Assembly: GCF_000012985.1 (NCBI RefSeq)
Contig: NC_007645.1
Coordinates: 5,602,581-5,666,580 of the forward strand
From: Hahella chejuensis KCTC 2396
GTDB lineage: Bacteria; Pseudomonadota; Gammaproteobacteria; Pseudomonadales; Oleiphilaceae
Reading direction: 5' to 3'
DNA: 64,000 nt
Shown here: positions 35,785 to 42,795 of the stretch, in pieces
How positions within the stretch are numbered: position 1 is the stretch's first letter
Layout of the letters: each line of letters opens with the position of its first letter
Position numbers and translations under genes: made by a program
The notes under the pieces: model-generated
What the model was told of the DNA's origin: nothing
What the model saw: only the letters and a program-made list of their open reading frames with translations
Databases searched by the model: none

Positions 35785-35958
35785 ATGTTCTTCATGATCA
35801 AGCACTTCAATCAACAACCAGGACAGATACTGAGCCAGCCAATAAGTAACGGCTTAGTGGCCTGCCTGCGCCATAACGATTGGTATTGCGGTTATTCCAG
35901 CGACTGGAGCAAATCAAACGATCTCGGCGAATCAAAGGCGAACCCCACCCTTCGATGA
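35785..35958 (+). CDS. Small ORF, first in the RtcR-controlled leader
   Basis: This is a 57-codon frame starting with ATG about 36 nt after the predicted start site, followed 9 nt later by a strong hairpin. The frame extends upstream only through the promoter itself. The ribosome site (GCGGA) is weak. The product is rich in Asn, Ser, Trp and Cys and matches no family I know. It may be a short leader peptide or chance. Confidence 0.3.
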   Translation: MFFMIKHFNQQPGQILSQPISNGLVACLRHNDWYCGYSSDWSKSNDLGESKANPTLR

Positions 35959-35967
35959 CGTAATCAC

Positions 35968-35996
35968 GTCCGGAGGGAAGCAAACGCCCTCCGGAC
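35968..35996 (+). other. Stable GC-rich hairpin in the operon leader
   Basis: A perfect 10-bp stem GTCCGGAGGG/CCCTCCGGAC (35968-35977 and 35987-35996) with a 9-nt loop and no T tract. It sits 23 nt before the terminator hairpin and could be an antiterminator partner or an RNA end-protecting element. Confidence 0.6.
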
Positions 35997-36019
35997 ACTC
36001 TCCCCTCACAAGGAACGAG

Positions 36020-36052
36020 AACCCGGCGGGCGAAAGCTCACCGGGTTTTTTT
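36020..36052 (+). terminator. Intrinsic terminator between the sigma-54 promoter and the tRNA genes
   Basis: A stem AACCCGG/CCGGGTT is continued by GGGC/GCTC and capped by a GAAA tetraloop (36032-36035), followed by seven T. Its form is textbook. It would end most transcripts from the sigma-54 promoter before the tRNA genes unless it is bypassed, which hints at attenuation or at a separate short leader RNA. Confidence 0.9.
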
Positions 36053-36108
36053 ATGTGTTTTTTTCGAGCAGCGCGGTAAAAACGTCGCGTGACGAAAGAG
36101 AGCACATA

Positions 36109-36232
36109 ACAAAGAACGGTTACCTGGAGCGATTGCACAGGCACATCAAGCTCCAACATTTTTGTACTGCGTTCTTTGTATGAAACGCCTGCAATCGGGA
36201 CTAAGGAGCAAGCAGAGATTGCATGAAAGAAC
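36109..36232 (+). ncRNA. Candidate two-state structured RNA element preceding the tRNA array
   Basis: Three short strands each have two complementary partners. GTTCTTT (36171-36177) can pair with AAAGAAC at 36111-36117 or at 36226-36232. GCAATC (36191-36196) can pair with GATTGC at 36131-36136 or at 36218-36223. GCTCC (36150-36154) can pair with GGAGC at 36126-36130 or at 36205-36209. The upstream set gives a 10-bp stem (36109-36118 with 36170-36179), an inner hairpin and a loop-to-downstream helix (36130-36142 with 36187-36197), making a pseudoknot. Two members of the downstream set nest neatly, ending 3 nt before the first tRNA. The function is inferred. Confidence 0.5.
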
Positions 36233-36235
36233 AAA

Positions 36236-36323
36236 GGTAGGCTGGCCGAATGGTAAGGCAGCGAGTTGCTAACTCGTCGAACCCCTTGGGGTTCTGCAGG
36301 TTCGAGTCCTGCGCCTACCGCCA
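36236..36323 (+). tRNA. tRNA-Ser (GCU anticodon)
   Basis: An 88-nt class-II cloverleaf. The acceptor stem GGTAGGC/GCCTACC is perfect, the discriminator is G, and CCA is encoded. The anticodon loop TTGCTAA gives GCU. A long variable arm (AACCCC/GGGGTT) and T loop TTCGAGT are present. It is the first tRNA of the RtcR-linked array. Confidence 0.95.
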
Positions 36324-36351
36324 CCTTTTAGACATAGGAAGTCATAGAAAC

Positions 36352-36438
<87 letters not shown>

Positions 36439-36466
36439 GATATTTTGACGACGAAAAAACGAACAC

Positions 36467-36541
36467 GGCCTGTTGGTCCAATGGCGAAGACGCCGGGTTG
36501 TCTCCCCGGAAACAAGAGTTCAATTCTCTTACAGGCCGCCA
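36467..36541 (+). tRNA. tRNA-Asp (GUC anticodon), divergent
   Basis: A 75-nt cloverleaf: acceptor GGCCTGT/ACAGGCC, anticodon stem CCGGG/CCCGG, loop TTGTCTC (anticodon GUC), T arm AAGAG-TTCAATT-CTCTT, discriminator G and encoded CCA. Position 37 is U, where tRNAs almost always carry a purine (A in ordinary tRNA-Asp), so the decoding loop is unusual. It is spaced 28 nt after the previous tRNA. Confidence 0.9.
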
Positions 36542-36562
36542 TTTATAGCGAGGTAAACAAGC

Positions 36563-36781
36563 ATGTACAGCAATCAATTAGCGGAAGGTTTCGCCGCTAA
36601 TCAGGCGGCTTACCTCAAACAGAGATTAGACCGCCGCCTGGGCCATGACCGGACTCAAATCCGGGTAGATCAAAATGATCTGATCGTGGTTTTGGAAAGA
36701 AGCGACTTGATCCGCATCGCCGCCGGCGACATCCCCACACGCATCGGGGAGTTGCGAGTGAAGGCGAAGCTGACAGGTTAA
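36563..36781 (+). CDS. 72-residue protein encoded inside the tRNA array
   Basis: ATG 36563 has GAGGT 8 nt upstream, and the frame ends 8 nt before the next tRNA. The sequence (MYSNQLAEGFAANQAAYLKQ...) begins as an amphipathic helix and continues with RLDRRLGHDRTQIRVDQNDL and a hydrophobic/basic tail. It is probably a small soluble, possibly RNA-associated protein, but I recognise no family. Its position between tRNA genes means tRNA processing would cut its mRNA free. Confidence 0.65.
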   Translation: MYSNQLAEGFAANQAAYLKQRLDRRLGHDRTQIRVDQNDLIVVLERSDLIRIAAGDIPTRIGELRVKAKLTG

Positions 36782-36789
36782 TGAATCAC

Positions 36790-36876
36790 GCGTTCGTGAT
36801 GGAAATGGCAGACATACCTGGCTTAGAACCAGGCGCCGTAATCGGCATGCGAGTTCGAGTCTCGCCGAACGCACCA
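36790..36876 (+). tRNA. tRNA-Leu (UAG anticodon)
   Basis: An 87-nt class-II cloverleaf with a perfect acceptor GCGTTCG/CGAACGC, discriminator A as required for leucine, and encoded CCA. The anticodon loop CTTAGAA in stem CCTGG/CCAGG gives UAG. The variable arm is GCCG-TAAT-CGGC and the T arm GCGAG-TTCGAGT-CTCGC. Confidence 0.95.
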
Positions 36877-36922
36877 CATTTACTAGCGATCTAAAAAACA
36901 CTTATCGCTTAAAACGTATTAC

Positions 36923-36998
36923 AGCCCGGTAGCTTAACTGGCAGAGCAGCGGCTTCCAAACCCGCCAGGTGATGGTTCGAATCCGTCCCGGGTTGCCA
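36923..36998 (+). tRNA. tRNA-Trp (CCA anticodon)
   Basis: A 76-nt cloverleaf: acceptor AGCCCGG/CCGGGTT (A1-U72, one G-U), discriminator G and encoded CCA. With loop TTCCAAA the anticodon is CCA, and the anticodon stem GCGGC/CCCGC has a C31-C39 mismatch next to the loop. Shifting the loop to read UCC (Gly) destroys the stem and conflicts with the discriminator G, so Trp is preferred. The mismatch is unusual and could mark altered function. Confidence 0.85.
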
Positions 36999-37037
36999 AT
37001 TTGATTAACGAAATAGACCAGAAAAGAGGAAAAGGTC

Positions 37038-37085
37038 ATGGAAAACGAGTTCGACGAACGAGTCGTCGTCCCCAGCAACAATTAA
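37038..37085 (+). CDS. Possible 15-residue microprotein between tRNA genes
   Basis: ATG 37038 follows AGAGGAAAAGG with good spacing and encodes MENEFDERVVVPSNN, then a stop. It is acidic. A strong ribosome site before so short a frame in an otherwise tRNA-packed operon is suggestive but not proof of translation. Confidence 0.35.
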   Translation: MENEFDERVVVPSNN

Positions 37086-37144
37086 AAACCGTCATTCTTA
37101 CTGGCGATACCGCCTCAAGGATGACCTCGATTTACCCTCACCCC

Positions 37145-37219
37145 TGCCCCGTAGCTTAATTGGTAAAGCACCGGACTTTGACTCCGGGAACCCTGGTTCG
37201 AATCCAGGCGGGGCGGCCA
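37145..37219 (+). tRNA. tRNA-Gln (UUG anticodon)
   Basis: A 75-nt cloverleaf. Acceptor TGCCCCG/CGGGGCG has a U1-G72 wobble; a weak first pair is an identity feature of tRNA-Gln. Discriminator is G and CCA is encoded. Anticodon stem CCGGA/TCCGG with loop CTTTGAC gives UUG. T arm is CCTGG-TTCGAAT-CCAGG. It is the last tRNA before the HNH gene. Confidence 0.94.
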
Positions 37220-37279
37220 ATTTCAACCAGATAAACCTTAAAAAATCAGAACATGTAGACAGATAGAAGAGATGTAGTC

Positions 37280-37840
37280 ATGAGCACCCCTCGCATACTT
37301 AGATTAGACAAAACCGGCCAACCCATGCAGTGGATGAGCCAGGAAGAAGCGGCCACGCTAATCTGCAACGACCGCGTACTCTGGAGCGCCGGCGATAACG
37401 TCATTGTTTTGCGAGGCGGAACAGGACGTGACGGGCAACGGTCCACCCTTGAAATCCCAACCATCATCGCTTCCGAAGGACGCGACAAACATGTGATGGA
37501 AACTCCGCCGCTGACCAACAAATACCTGTTCCGGCGGGATGACAGCACCTGCATGTACTGTGGATTGACGTTCCCTTATGAACTGCTCAGTCGGGATCAC
37601 ATCATGCCGGTGTCGCGGGGTGGTAGGGATATCTGGAAAAACGTCGTTTGCGCCTGCATCCGGTGCAACAACTTCAAAAGAGACCGCACACCGGAAGAAG
37701 CCGGCATGCCTCTTCTAGCCGTGCCATTCGTACCCAGCCGGTACGAATATCTGTATCTGGCCAACAGAAACATTCTGGGAGACCAAATGGAGTTTCTACG
37801 TAAAGGTTTCAGTCGCCACCTGCTAGCGAGAATAGCCTGA
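37280..37840 (+). CDS. HNH endonuclease, last gene of the tRNA array
   Basis: The product has 186 residues. The C-terminal HNH/zinc finger is complete: C91-x2-C94, SRDHIMPVSRGG (Asp106-His107), W119-x-N121, C126-x2-C129-N130 and then KRDRTPEEAGM. The N-terminal 80 residues carry the ILRLDKTGQPMQWMSQEEA region seen in a widespread proteobacterial HNH group of unknown role. HNH domains cut DNA, and some act on RNA. It is 60 nt after tRNA-Gln and is followed by a UUCG terminator, so it shares the transcript. It may be a selfish passenger, or a nuclease working with the damage response. Confidence 0.88.
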   Translation: MSTPRILRLDKTGQPMQWMSQEEAATLICNDRVLWSAGDNVIVLRGGTGRDGQRSTLEIPTIIASEGRDKHVMETPPLTNKYLFRRDDSTCMYCGLTFPYELLSRDHIMPVSRGGRDIWKNVVCACIRCNNFKRDRTPEEAGMPLLAVPFVPSRYEYLYLANRNILGDQMEFLRKGFSRHLLARIA

Positions 37841-37854
37841 ACCACCTCACCCTT

Positions 37855-37878
37855 AGCGGCCTTCGGGTCGCTTTTTTT
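37855..37878 (+). terminator. Terminator of the tRNA/HNH operon
   Basis: The stem AGCGGCC/GGTCGCT (one G-U) is capped by a TTCG tetraloop and followed by seven T. It closes the unit that starts at the sigma-54 promoter. Confidence 0.92.
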
Positions 37879-38123
37879 CACTCAGATAGAAGCATCAGCA
37901 GCAATAAATAAACGAGCCAGATGGGAAGAAAGGCGCCAGGCGGTGTATAGTCTCTATATGTTTATTTTTGCCAAAAAATGCACTCGTACGTTTTTTCTTG
38001 AATGAGTTAGCTCGAATTTCCACGTCTTTTACACTAGAGCCAGCGGACTGGAAGACGTATTTCTTCTAAGCTCGGAAACAGAAGTTCACGCGTGCAATAT
38101 CTAAAGGTTTACGCAAATCCAGA

Positions 38124-38645
38124 ATGAAGATAGCACTCATATTTTTAGCTTTCTTAACACTTGCATCATGCTCAACGCCACCAGACCTTGATGCCATACA
38201 AACACGATTCGAGACTGATACCACCCCCTATGAAAAGCTCACAGCGATGGTTACCGAAGATTTTCAAGGAGAGTATTGTTTTAGCGTCGGAGTAAATATT
38301 ATCGGAGACTTTAGGGAATATTCTGATGGATGGAGTCATACAAAGGACTACGAGAGTAAATTAAGTCTTTCGCAGGTTTTAAAAGACGTCAGTATTTCTG
38401 AGAATAGATATAAGTCATATTTAGCGCTGTTTAAAACCACACAAAGCGAACGCATTACTTTTTGTCCGCCATCCAAATACTACATTATGGCCCATCGCTC
38501 GGGGCTGGGTATTTCTGGATGTTTATTAGATATAGTGAAAGGCGTCACTCCTCCCGCTGCATATGGTAAGCGGAACAACGGAGAGGACTTCATGGAAGTT
38601 AGAGTGTTAAATAATGAATGGTGGATGGAGTATAAATGCACCTGA
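38124..38645 (+). CDS. Hypothetical lipoprotein
   Basis: The product has 173 residues with a short type-II signal peptide and lipobox LASC (Cys16), so it should be lipid-anchored at the cell envelope. The mature part has three further cysteines and several aromatic residues. I recognise no domain. It is AT-rich relative to its neighbours and monocistronic, with no visible link to the tRNA operon. Confidence 0.65.
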   Translation: MKIALIFLAFLTLASCSTPPDLDAIQTRFETDTTPYEKLTAMVTEDFQGEYCFSVGVNIIGDFREYSDGWSHTKDYESKLSLSQVLKDVSISENRYKSYLALFKTTQSERITFCPPSKYYIMAHRSGLGISGCLLDIVKGVTPPAAYGKRNNGEDFMEVRVLNNEWWMEYKCT

Positions 38646-39028
38646 ATCTGAATAACGAATTACTGAACGCTTGCACATACTGCTGCACTTATTGGTTAAA
38701 CCCAAGAATCACAGCGCTACAAAGCGGCCAGCGCTACCTTTCCCGCCTATATAAACAAGGAAAACAATAACAATGAGGAACGCATATACGCCCCCCAAAA
38801 TAATAGCAACTTAATACTCCTCACCCCAAAAACTGATATCTTTTCAACAACAAATGTATATTTAATGCATGAATATTTATTTCCACCCTTATAATCATAT
38901 AACCAACATTAAAACACCCATAAATTAAATAGTAAGTATTTAATACGGATGAAGTTTAAAACAGCCATGGTATGTTGTAGCTCGACAAAATTTAATTAAA
39001 ATATATTTTGCAATTAAAGGGAGTTATT
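38646..39028. other. AT-rich intergenic region
   Basis: This 383-bp stretch is very AT-rich (long A/T runs near 38860-39010), the kind of curved DNA bound by nucleoid silencers. I see no RNA gene. A 13-codon frame at about 38773 is too short to call. It must contain the promoter of the phosphotransferase-like gene. Confidence 0.4.
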
Positions 39029-41317
39029 GTGATTTATTCTTTTTCGTCACTACCAGAAGAAAAAACAGAGGTAGGCGGCAAGGCTTATATGCTGGCGATG
39101 ATGACGCAAATGGGAATACGCGTCCCCGAAGGTTTTATCTTAGACGCAAAACCCAGCCAGGAAGAGCTTGCAACCATTTACCAAACATTGGGAAATCAGT
39201 TTTGCGTCGCCGTGCGCAGTTCCGCAACCGGAGAGGATTCCAAAGAACACAGCTTCGCCGGGCAAAACTCCACGTTTCTATTTATCAGAACTCGGGAAGA
39301 CCTGGTCAACGCCATTAACAACTGCTTTGACTCTATCCTCAAAGAGTCTTCCACCACTTATCGCAAACACTTCCTCGGCTCCGCCAAAGCCGTCCCCATG
39401 AATGTCGTGATCCAGCAAATGATCGACGCCAAATACGCCGGCGTCTTCTTCACCAAAGATCCCAGAGATGAAGACAAAGGCTGGCTGCTGGAATATATCA
39501 GCGGCGTCGGGGAAGATCTTGTTTCCGGCAAAAAAACGCCCAGACAAATTCATGAAAACAGCGGCAGCGACGACATCAAACCAGAACAGGTCGAGGAGAT
39601 CGTCAACGTCTCCCGGCAGCTGGAAGCAAAATACCATCAGGACTTCGATATCGAGTGGGCGATTGACGACAAGGGCGTCGTCTACCTGCTGCAAGCGCGT
39701 CCCATCACCGCCAAGAACTCCATCTCGCAGATCAAAAAATTCGGTTTGGAAGAACTGGAGCGTCTGAAAACCCAATACAGCAAAGACACCACTTGGGATG
39801 GGCAAACTTTCGCCGAGCTTTCAATCAACCCGAGCATTTTCTCCACGGAGCTTTGGAGCGACTCGTTCAAGAAAAACGCCGCCTTCGACAAAGCGCTGCA
39901 GAAGATCGGCTATCTGGGCTTTCGCGACATGAAAGAAGGCGAGTCGATTCTGGATAACGTCTTCGGCAAGAATTACGTCAACCTCACCCGACTGGCGCCG
40001 CTCTATTTCGGACCCATGCCCTACTCCATCGAGCCGCTGCCCAGACCGCACCTGAAATTCCATGTCTCCAAGATCAACCTGAAAACCATTCTCTACACTC
40101 CCAAGACCGTGTTCAAAATGGTCTCGGCGGGGCTGAGCGTGAACACTCACAGAAAAGAGTTCATCAATCTCGCCAGCAAGGATCTGATAAGTTTTTCCAC
40201 CGTCATGGACCGGCCCAACGACCTCAGCTATTACCGATCCTGGAGCGACGACGACCTGAAAGGCCGCCTGTTGAAAGAGATGATCGTTTTTACCCGCGAC
40301 ACGCTGGTATGGCCGTACATTCTGATTTCTCTGACAGAAACCACTATCCAAACCCTGCACTCCCTGTTGGCGAATATCTTTAACGATCAGAAAGCCGCAG
40401 AGCTGATACGACAGTGGACCGGTAACGGAATCAGAACTGAAACCTTTGAGATGGCTCGCTATTTTAAAAAGGCCTGCGCCAAGCCCGAGTTGCGGGGCAT
40501 GTTTCTGGAGAAATACGGCCATCGCGGCCCGGGCGAATTAGACCTGATATCCAAACGCTGGATCGAACTGGGCGAGGACGCCTTTTACGATCTCAGCGTG
40601 GAGGATTATGAGAAGGGCAAAAACAACCACACCTTTATCGACGTCGAAGAAGAAATAAACCAGTTTAAAACCTTCAAGAAAACGCTGGTTCTTGAAGAAT
40701 GGCGGCTTCTGAAAGAGCTTCTGGAGCTGCGGGAAAAATGGAAAATGGCGATCCTCAAACCTTTCGCCCATTTCCGCTATATCCTGCTGGAATTCGGCCA
40801 GCGTTATGAATTGCCTTCCAACGATATTTTCTGGCTGAACGCGGAAGAAATTATCCACTTCGACAAAGCCGCGTATGCATCGCGAATTGAAGAACGCAAA
40901 CTCAAATCCAAACTGTTCAAGCATTTCAATTTTTCCGCCGTCACCTCCATTCAGGAAATCGAGAATGTCCTGAATAACCGGCAACCGCAGAACGACAACC
41001 TGAAGGGCGAAGGCATTTCTCCCGGGCTGGTCAAAGGAGAAGTGCTGGTTATCAACGATCCGAACAAATGGAAGAACATCAAGTGGCCGGCGAACCCGAT
41101 TGTGGTGGCGGAGTCCACTGATCCGGGCTGGACGCCGATCTTCATCAAAGCCAAGGGCATTATTGTTTCAAAAGGCGGCGTGCTGTCGCACTGCGCCATC
41201 GTTGCGAGAGAAATGGGAATTCCTGCAGTGAGTGGAATCATCAACTGCCATAACAAATTTAAAGGAGGAGAGAATGTTTGGCTTGACGGAAATGATGGAA
41301 CTATCCGCATCATCTAA
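39029..41317 (+). CDS. PEP-synthase-like phosphotransferase (rifampin phosphotransferase/PigC-like architecture)
   Basis: I start at GTG 39029, with GGGAG upstream, giving about 762 residues. Residues 1-240 form the PPDK N-terminal ATP-grasp domain (VGGKAYMLAMM, AVRSSATGED, the QARPIT end). The centre (240-640) is a substrate domain with GHRGPGELDL, as in rifampin phosphotransferases. The C-terminal swivelling domain carries the phosphorylatable histidine in GGVLSHCAIVARE (about residue 721). The PEP/pyruvate barrel of true PEP synthase is absent. Such enzymes split ATP and pass phosphate through His to a small molecule, or drive condensations (PigC). The substrate is unknown. It overlaps the next gene by 44 nt. 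Confidence 0.8.
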   Translation: MIYSFSSLPEEKTEVGGKAYMLAMMTQMGIRVPEGFILDAKPSQEELATIYQTLGNQFCVAVRSSATGEDSKEHSFAGQNSTFLFIRTREDLVNAINNCFDSILKESSTTYRKHFLGSAKAVPMNVVIQQMIDAKYAGVFFTKDPRDEDKGWLLEYISGVGEDLVSGKKTPRQIHENSGSDDIKPEQVEEIVNVSRQLEAKYHQDFDIEWAIDDKGVVYLLQARPITAKNSISQIKKFGLEELERLKTQYSKDTTWDGQTFAELSINPSIFSTELWSDSFKKNAAFDKALQKIGYLGFRDMKEGESILDNVFGKNYVNLTRLAPLYFGPMPYSIEPLPRPHLKFHVSKINLKTILYTPKTVFKMVSAGLSVNTHRKEFINLASKDLISFSTVMDRPNDLSYYRSWSDDDLKGRLLKEMIVFTRDTLVWPYILISLTETTIQTLHSLLANIFNDQKAAELIRQWTGNGIRTETFEMARYFKKACAKPELRGMFLEKYGHRGPGELDLISKRWIELGEDAFYDLSVEDYEKGKNNHTFIDVEEEINQFKTFKKTLVLEEWRLLKELLELREKWKMAILKPFAHFRYILLEFGQRYELPSNDIFWLNAEEIIHFDKAAYASRIEERKLKSKLFKHFNFSAVTSIQEIENVLNNRQPQNDNLKGEGISPGLVKGEVLVINDPNKWKNIKWPANPIVVAESTDPGWTPIFIKAKGIIVSKGGVLSHCAIVAREMGIPAVSGIINCHNKFKGGENVWLDGNDGTIRII

Positions 41318-42677
41318 TACCCTCAGTGAAGGTTATCAATACGCTATAGTTCCAACTGTATTATTGCCCCTGGCCTTTTTGGGAACCGCCCTCAGCGTCG
41401 TCGCCACCTTCATTGCAGGGATGTTCGGCGTGAAGCTGAAAGCCGAAGGTCCCAAAAAGCTGCTGGAACTGCTGCTCAAGCCAAAAGTGCTGCTCGCCGC
41501 CGTCGCGCTGAATCTGGCGATTTACGGGGGCTATCTTGGCGTTGATTACGTGAAAAACGGTCCAGTGCCGCAGACAGTGCAAAAGCTCGCTAATTCGGAC
41601 ACCACCTACCACCAGAAAGCCATGCAGGGCGACCGGGCGCTTTGGAAGCAATCCCTGGAAGGCGAAGGAATATTCGCACGGGGAACCATCGTCAACGGCG
41701 AGCTGTTCTTTGGCACCAATGAGGGTTACCTATACGTCGCCGACGCCGATACCGGCGCACTCAAAAACAAACTGTTCTTCGGCAAATTTCTCTCTCCCAG
41801 CCCCACGCTTTATAAGGGCTTTCTGTATTTCGGAGAAGGCTTGCATCAATCTCACAGTATGGGCGTGTATAAATTCGACCCGGAGAAAAAACAGGTTGTT
41901 TCGCACTTCAGGACCAACGGCCACACAGAAATTTTTCCCGTATTCACCAATAGCGATGGCAAGGATTACCTGCTGCAGACCGCAGGTGAAGACGGCCTTT
42001 ACGCCATTAATCCAGACACAATGGAGAAAATCTGGCAGTTCAAAGGCGGTCACATGGACGGTTTCGCGCTGGTGCAAGGCGACTATGTCTATATCGGCAG
42101 CGGCATTCCCAGGGAAGGCTTCAGCATAAACAGACCGTTCGCCTACAAATTGAACCTGAAAGACGGATCTATCGTCTGGAAAAAAGAGCTGCCCCTGTCT
42201 GCCTGGTACGGCCCCGTTCAAGTACAGGACGATGTCTGCTTTATCCAGGGGGAAATTCATATCGACACCCATGTGGGCGGGCTGTCCTGTTTCACACAAG
42301 CCGGTGAAAGAGCGCACTCCCTCGTTATCAATTACCCCGTGGTGGGAAAACCCATCGTTAAAAACGACACCATTTACTTCAACGATTACTACGGCAACCT
42401 CTACGCCTGGGACGCCATCAATAACAAACTCAAATGGGAAATCGAATCGGAGATCAAAAAAGGCGCCTACTCCTCCCTGCAATTTTATAACGAGAAGGAA
42501 ATCATCTACGCCAAACGCACCGGCGGCGTCCTCATCATTAATATGGAAAGCGGCGAAGTCCGGGAAAACATAGACTTCGCCCAAGACGAACTCATCTACG
42601 CAGACCCCCTCGTCAAAGAAGACGCTTTCTACCTGTTTGGCATGAAAGGGAGTATTTTTAAGTCGGCGAAGATCTAA
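41274..42677 (+). CDS. Membrane-anchored PQQ-type beta-propeller protein
   Basis: I start at ATG 41274, directly after AGGAGGAGAG inside the end of the previous gene; this gives 467 residues. Two N-terminal helices (about 25-51 and 70-92) precede a seven- to eight-bladed PQQ-like repeat region. It has recurring blades such as GTNEGYLYVADADTGALKNK, DGLYAINPDTMEKIWQFKG and GNLYAWDAINNKLKWEIESE. No cytochrome or PQQ-ligand motif is evident, so it is more likely a binding scaffold than a dehydrogenase. The 44-nt overlap with the phosphotransferase-like gene suggests a joint membrane-linked function. Confidence 0.78.
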   Translation: MFGLTEMMELSASSNTLSEGYQYAIVPTVLLPLAFLGTALSVVATFIAGMFGVKLKAEGPKKLLELLLKPKVLLAAVALNLAIYGGYLGVDYVKNGPVPQTVQKLANSDTTYHQKAMQGDRALWKQSLEGEGIFARGTIVNGELFFGTNEGYLYVADADTGALKNKLFFGKFLSPSPTLYKGFLYFGEGLHQSHSMGVYKFDPEKKQVVSHFRTNGHTEIFPVFTNSDGKDYLLQTAGEDGLYAINPDTMEKIWQFKGGHMDGFALVQGDYVYIGSGIPREGFSINRPFAYKLNLKDGSIVWKKELPLSAWYGPVQVQDDVCFIQGEIHIDTHVGGLSCFTQAGERAHSLVINYPVVGKPIVKNDTIYFNDYYGNLYAWDAINNKLKWEIESEIKKGAYSSLQFYNEKEIIYAKRTGGVLIINMESGEVRENIDFAQDELIYADPLVKEDAFYLFGMKGSIFKSAKI

Positions 42678-42690
42678 CCCTCTCTCTGGA

Positions 42691-42715
42691 GGAGCTTGAC
42701 CTGCAAGCTCCTTTT
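42691..42715 (+). terminator. Terminator after the beta-propeller gene
   Basis: GGAGCTTG/CAAGCTCC 8-bp stem with a 5-nt loop followed by four T, 13 nt past the stop at 42677. Confidence 0.82.
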
Positions 42716-42795
42716 GTCTGGCGGCTTGGTTAGTAGCTATCCTGAATAGAGTCCACCCCGCATAACCAAGGTGACACAGACGCCCAGGAGGCGCG

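Noticed and set aside
35722-35958. 78-codon ORF starting with TTG at 35722
   Set aside because: The start lies inside the sigma-54 promoter, so it cannot be on that transcript; only the internal ATG at 35785 was kept, with low confidence.
36923-36998. Reading the fifth tRNA as Gly (UCC)
   Set aside because: Shifting the loop by one base destroys the anticodon stem, and G73 with A1-U72 fits Trp rather than Gly.
38773-38814. 13-codon ORF in the AT-rich spacer
   Set aside because: Too short, with a poorly spaced ribosome site and no context support.
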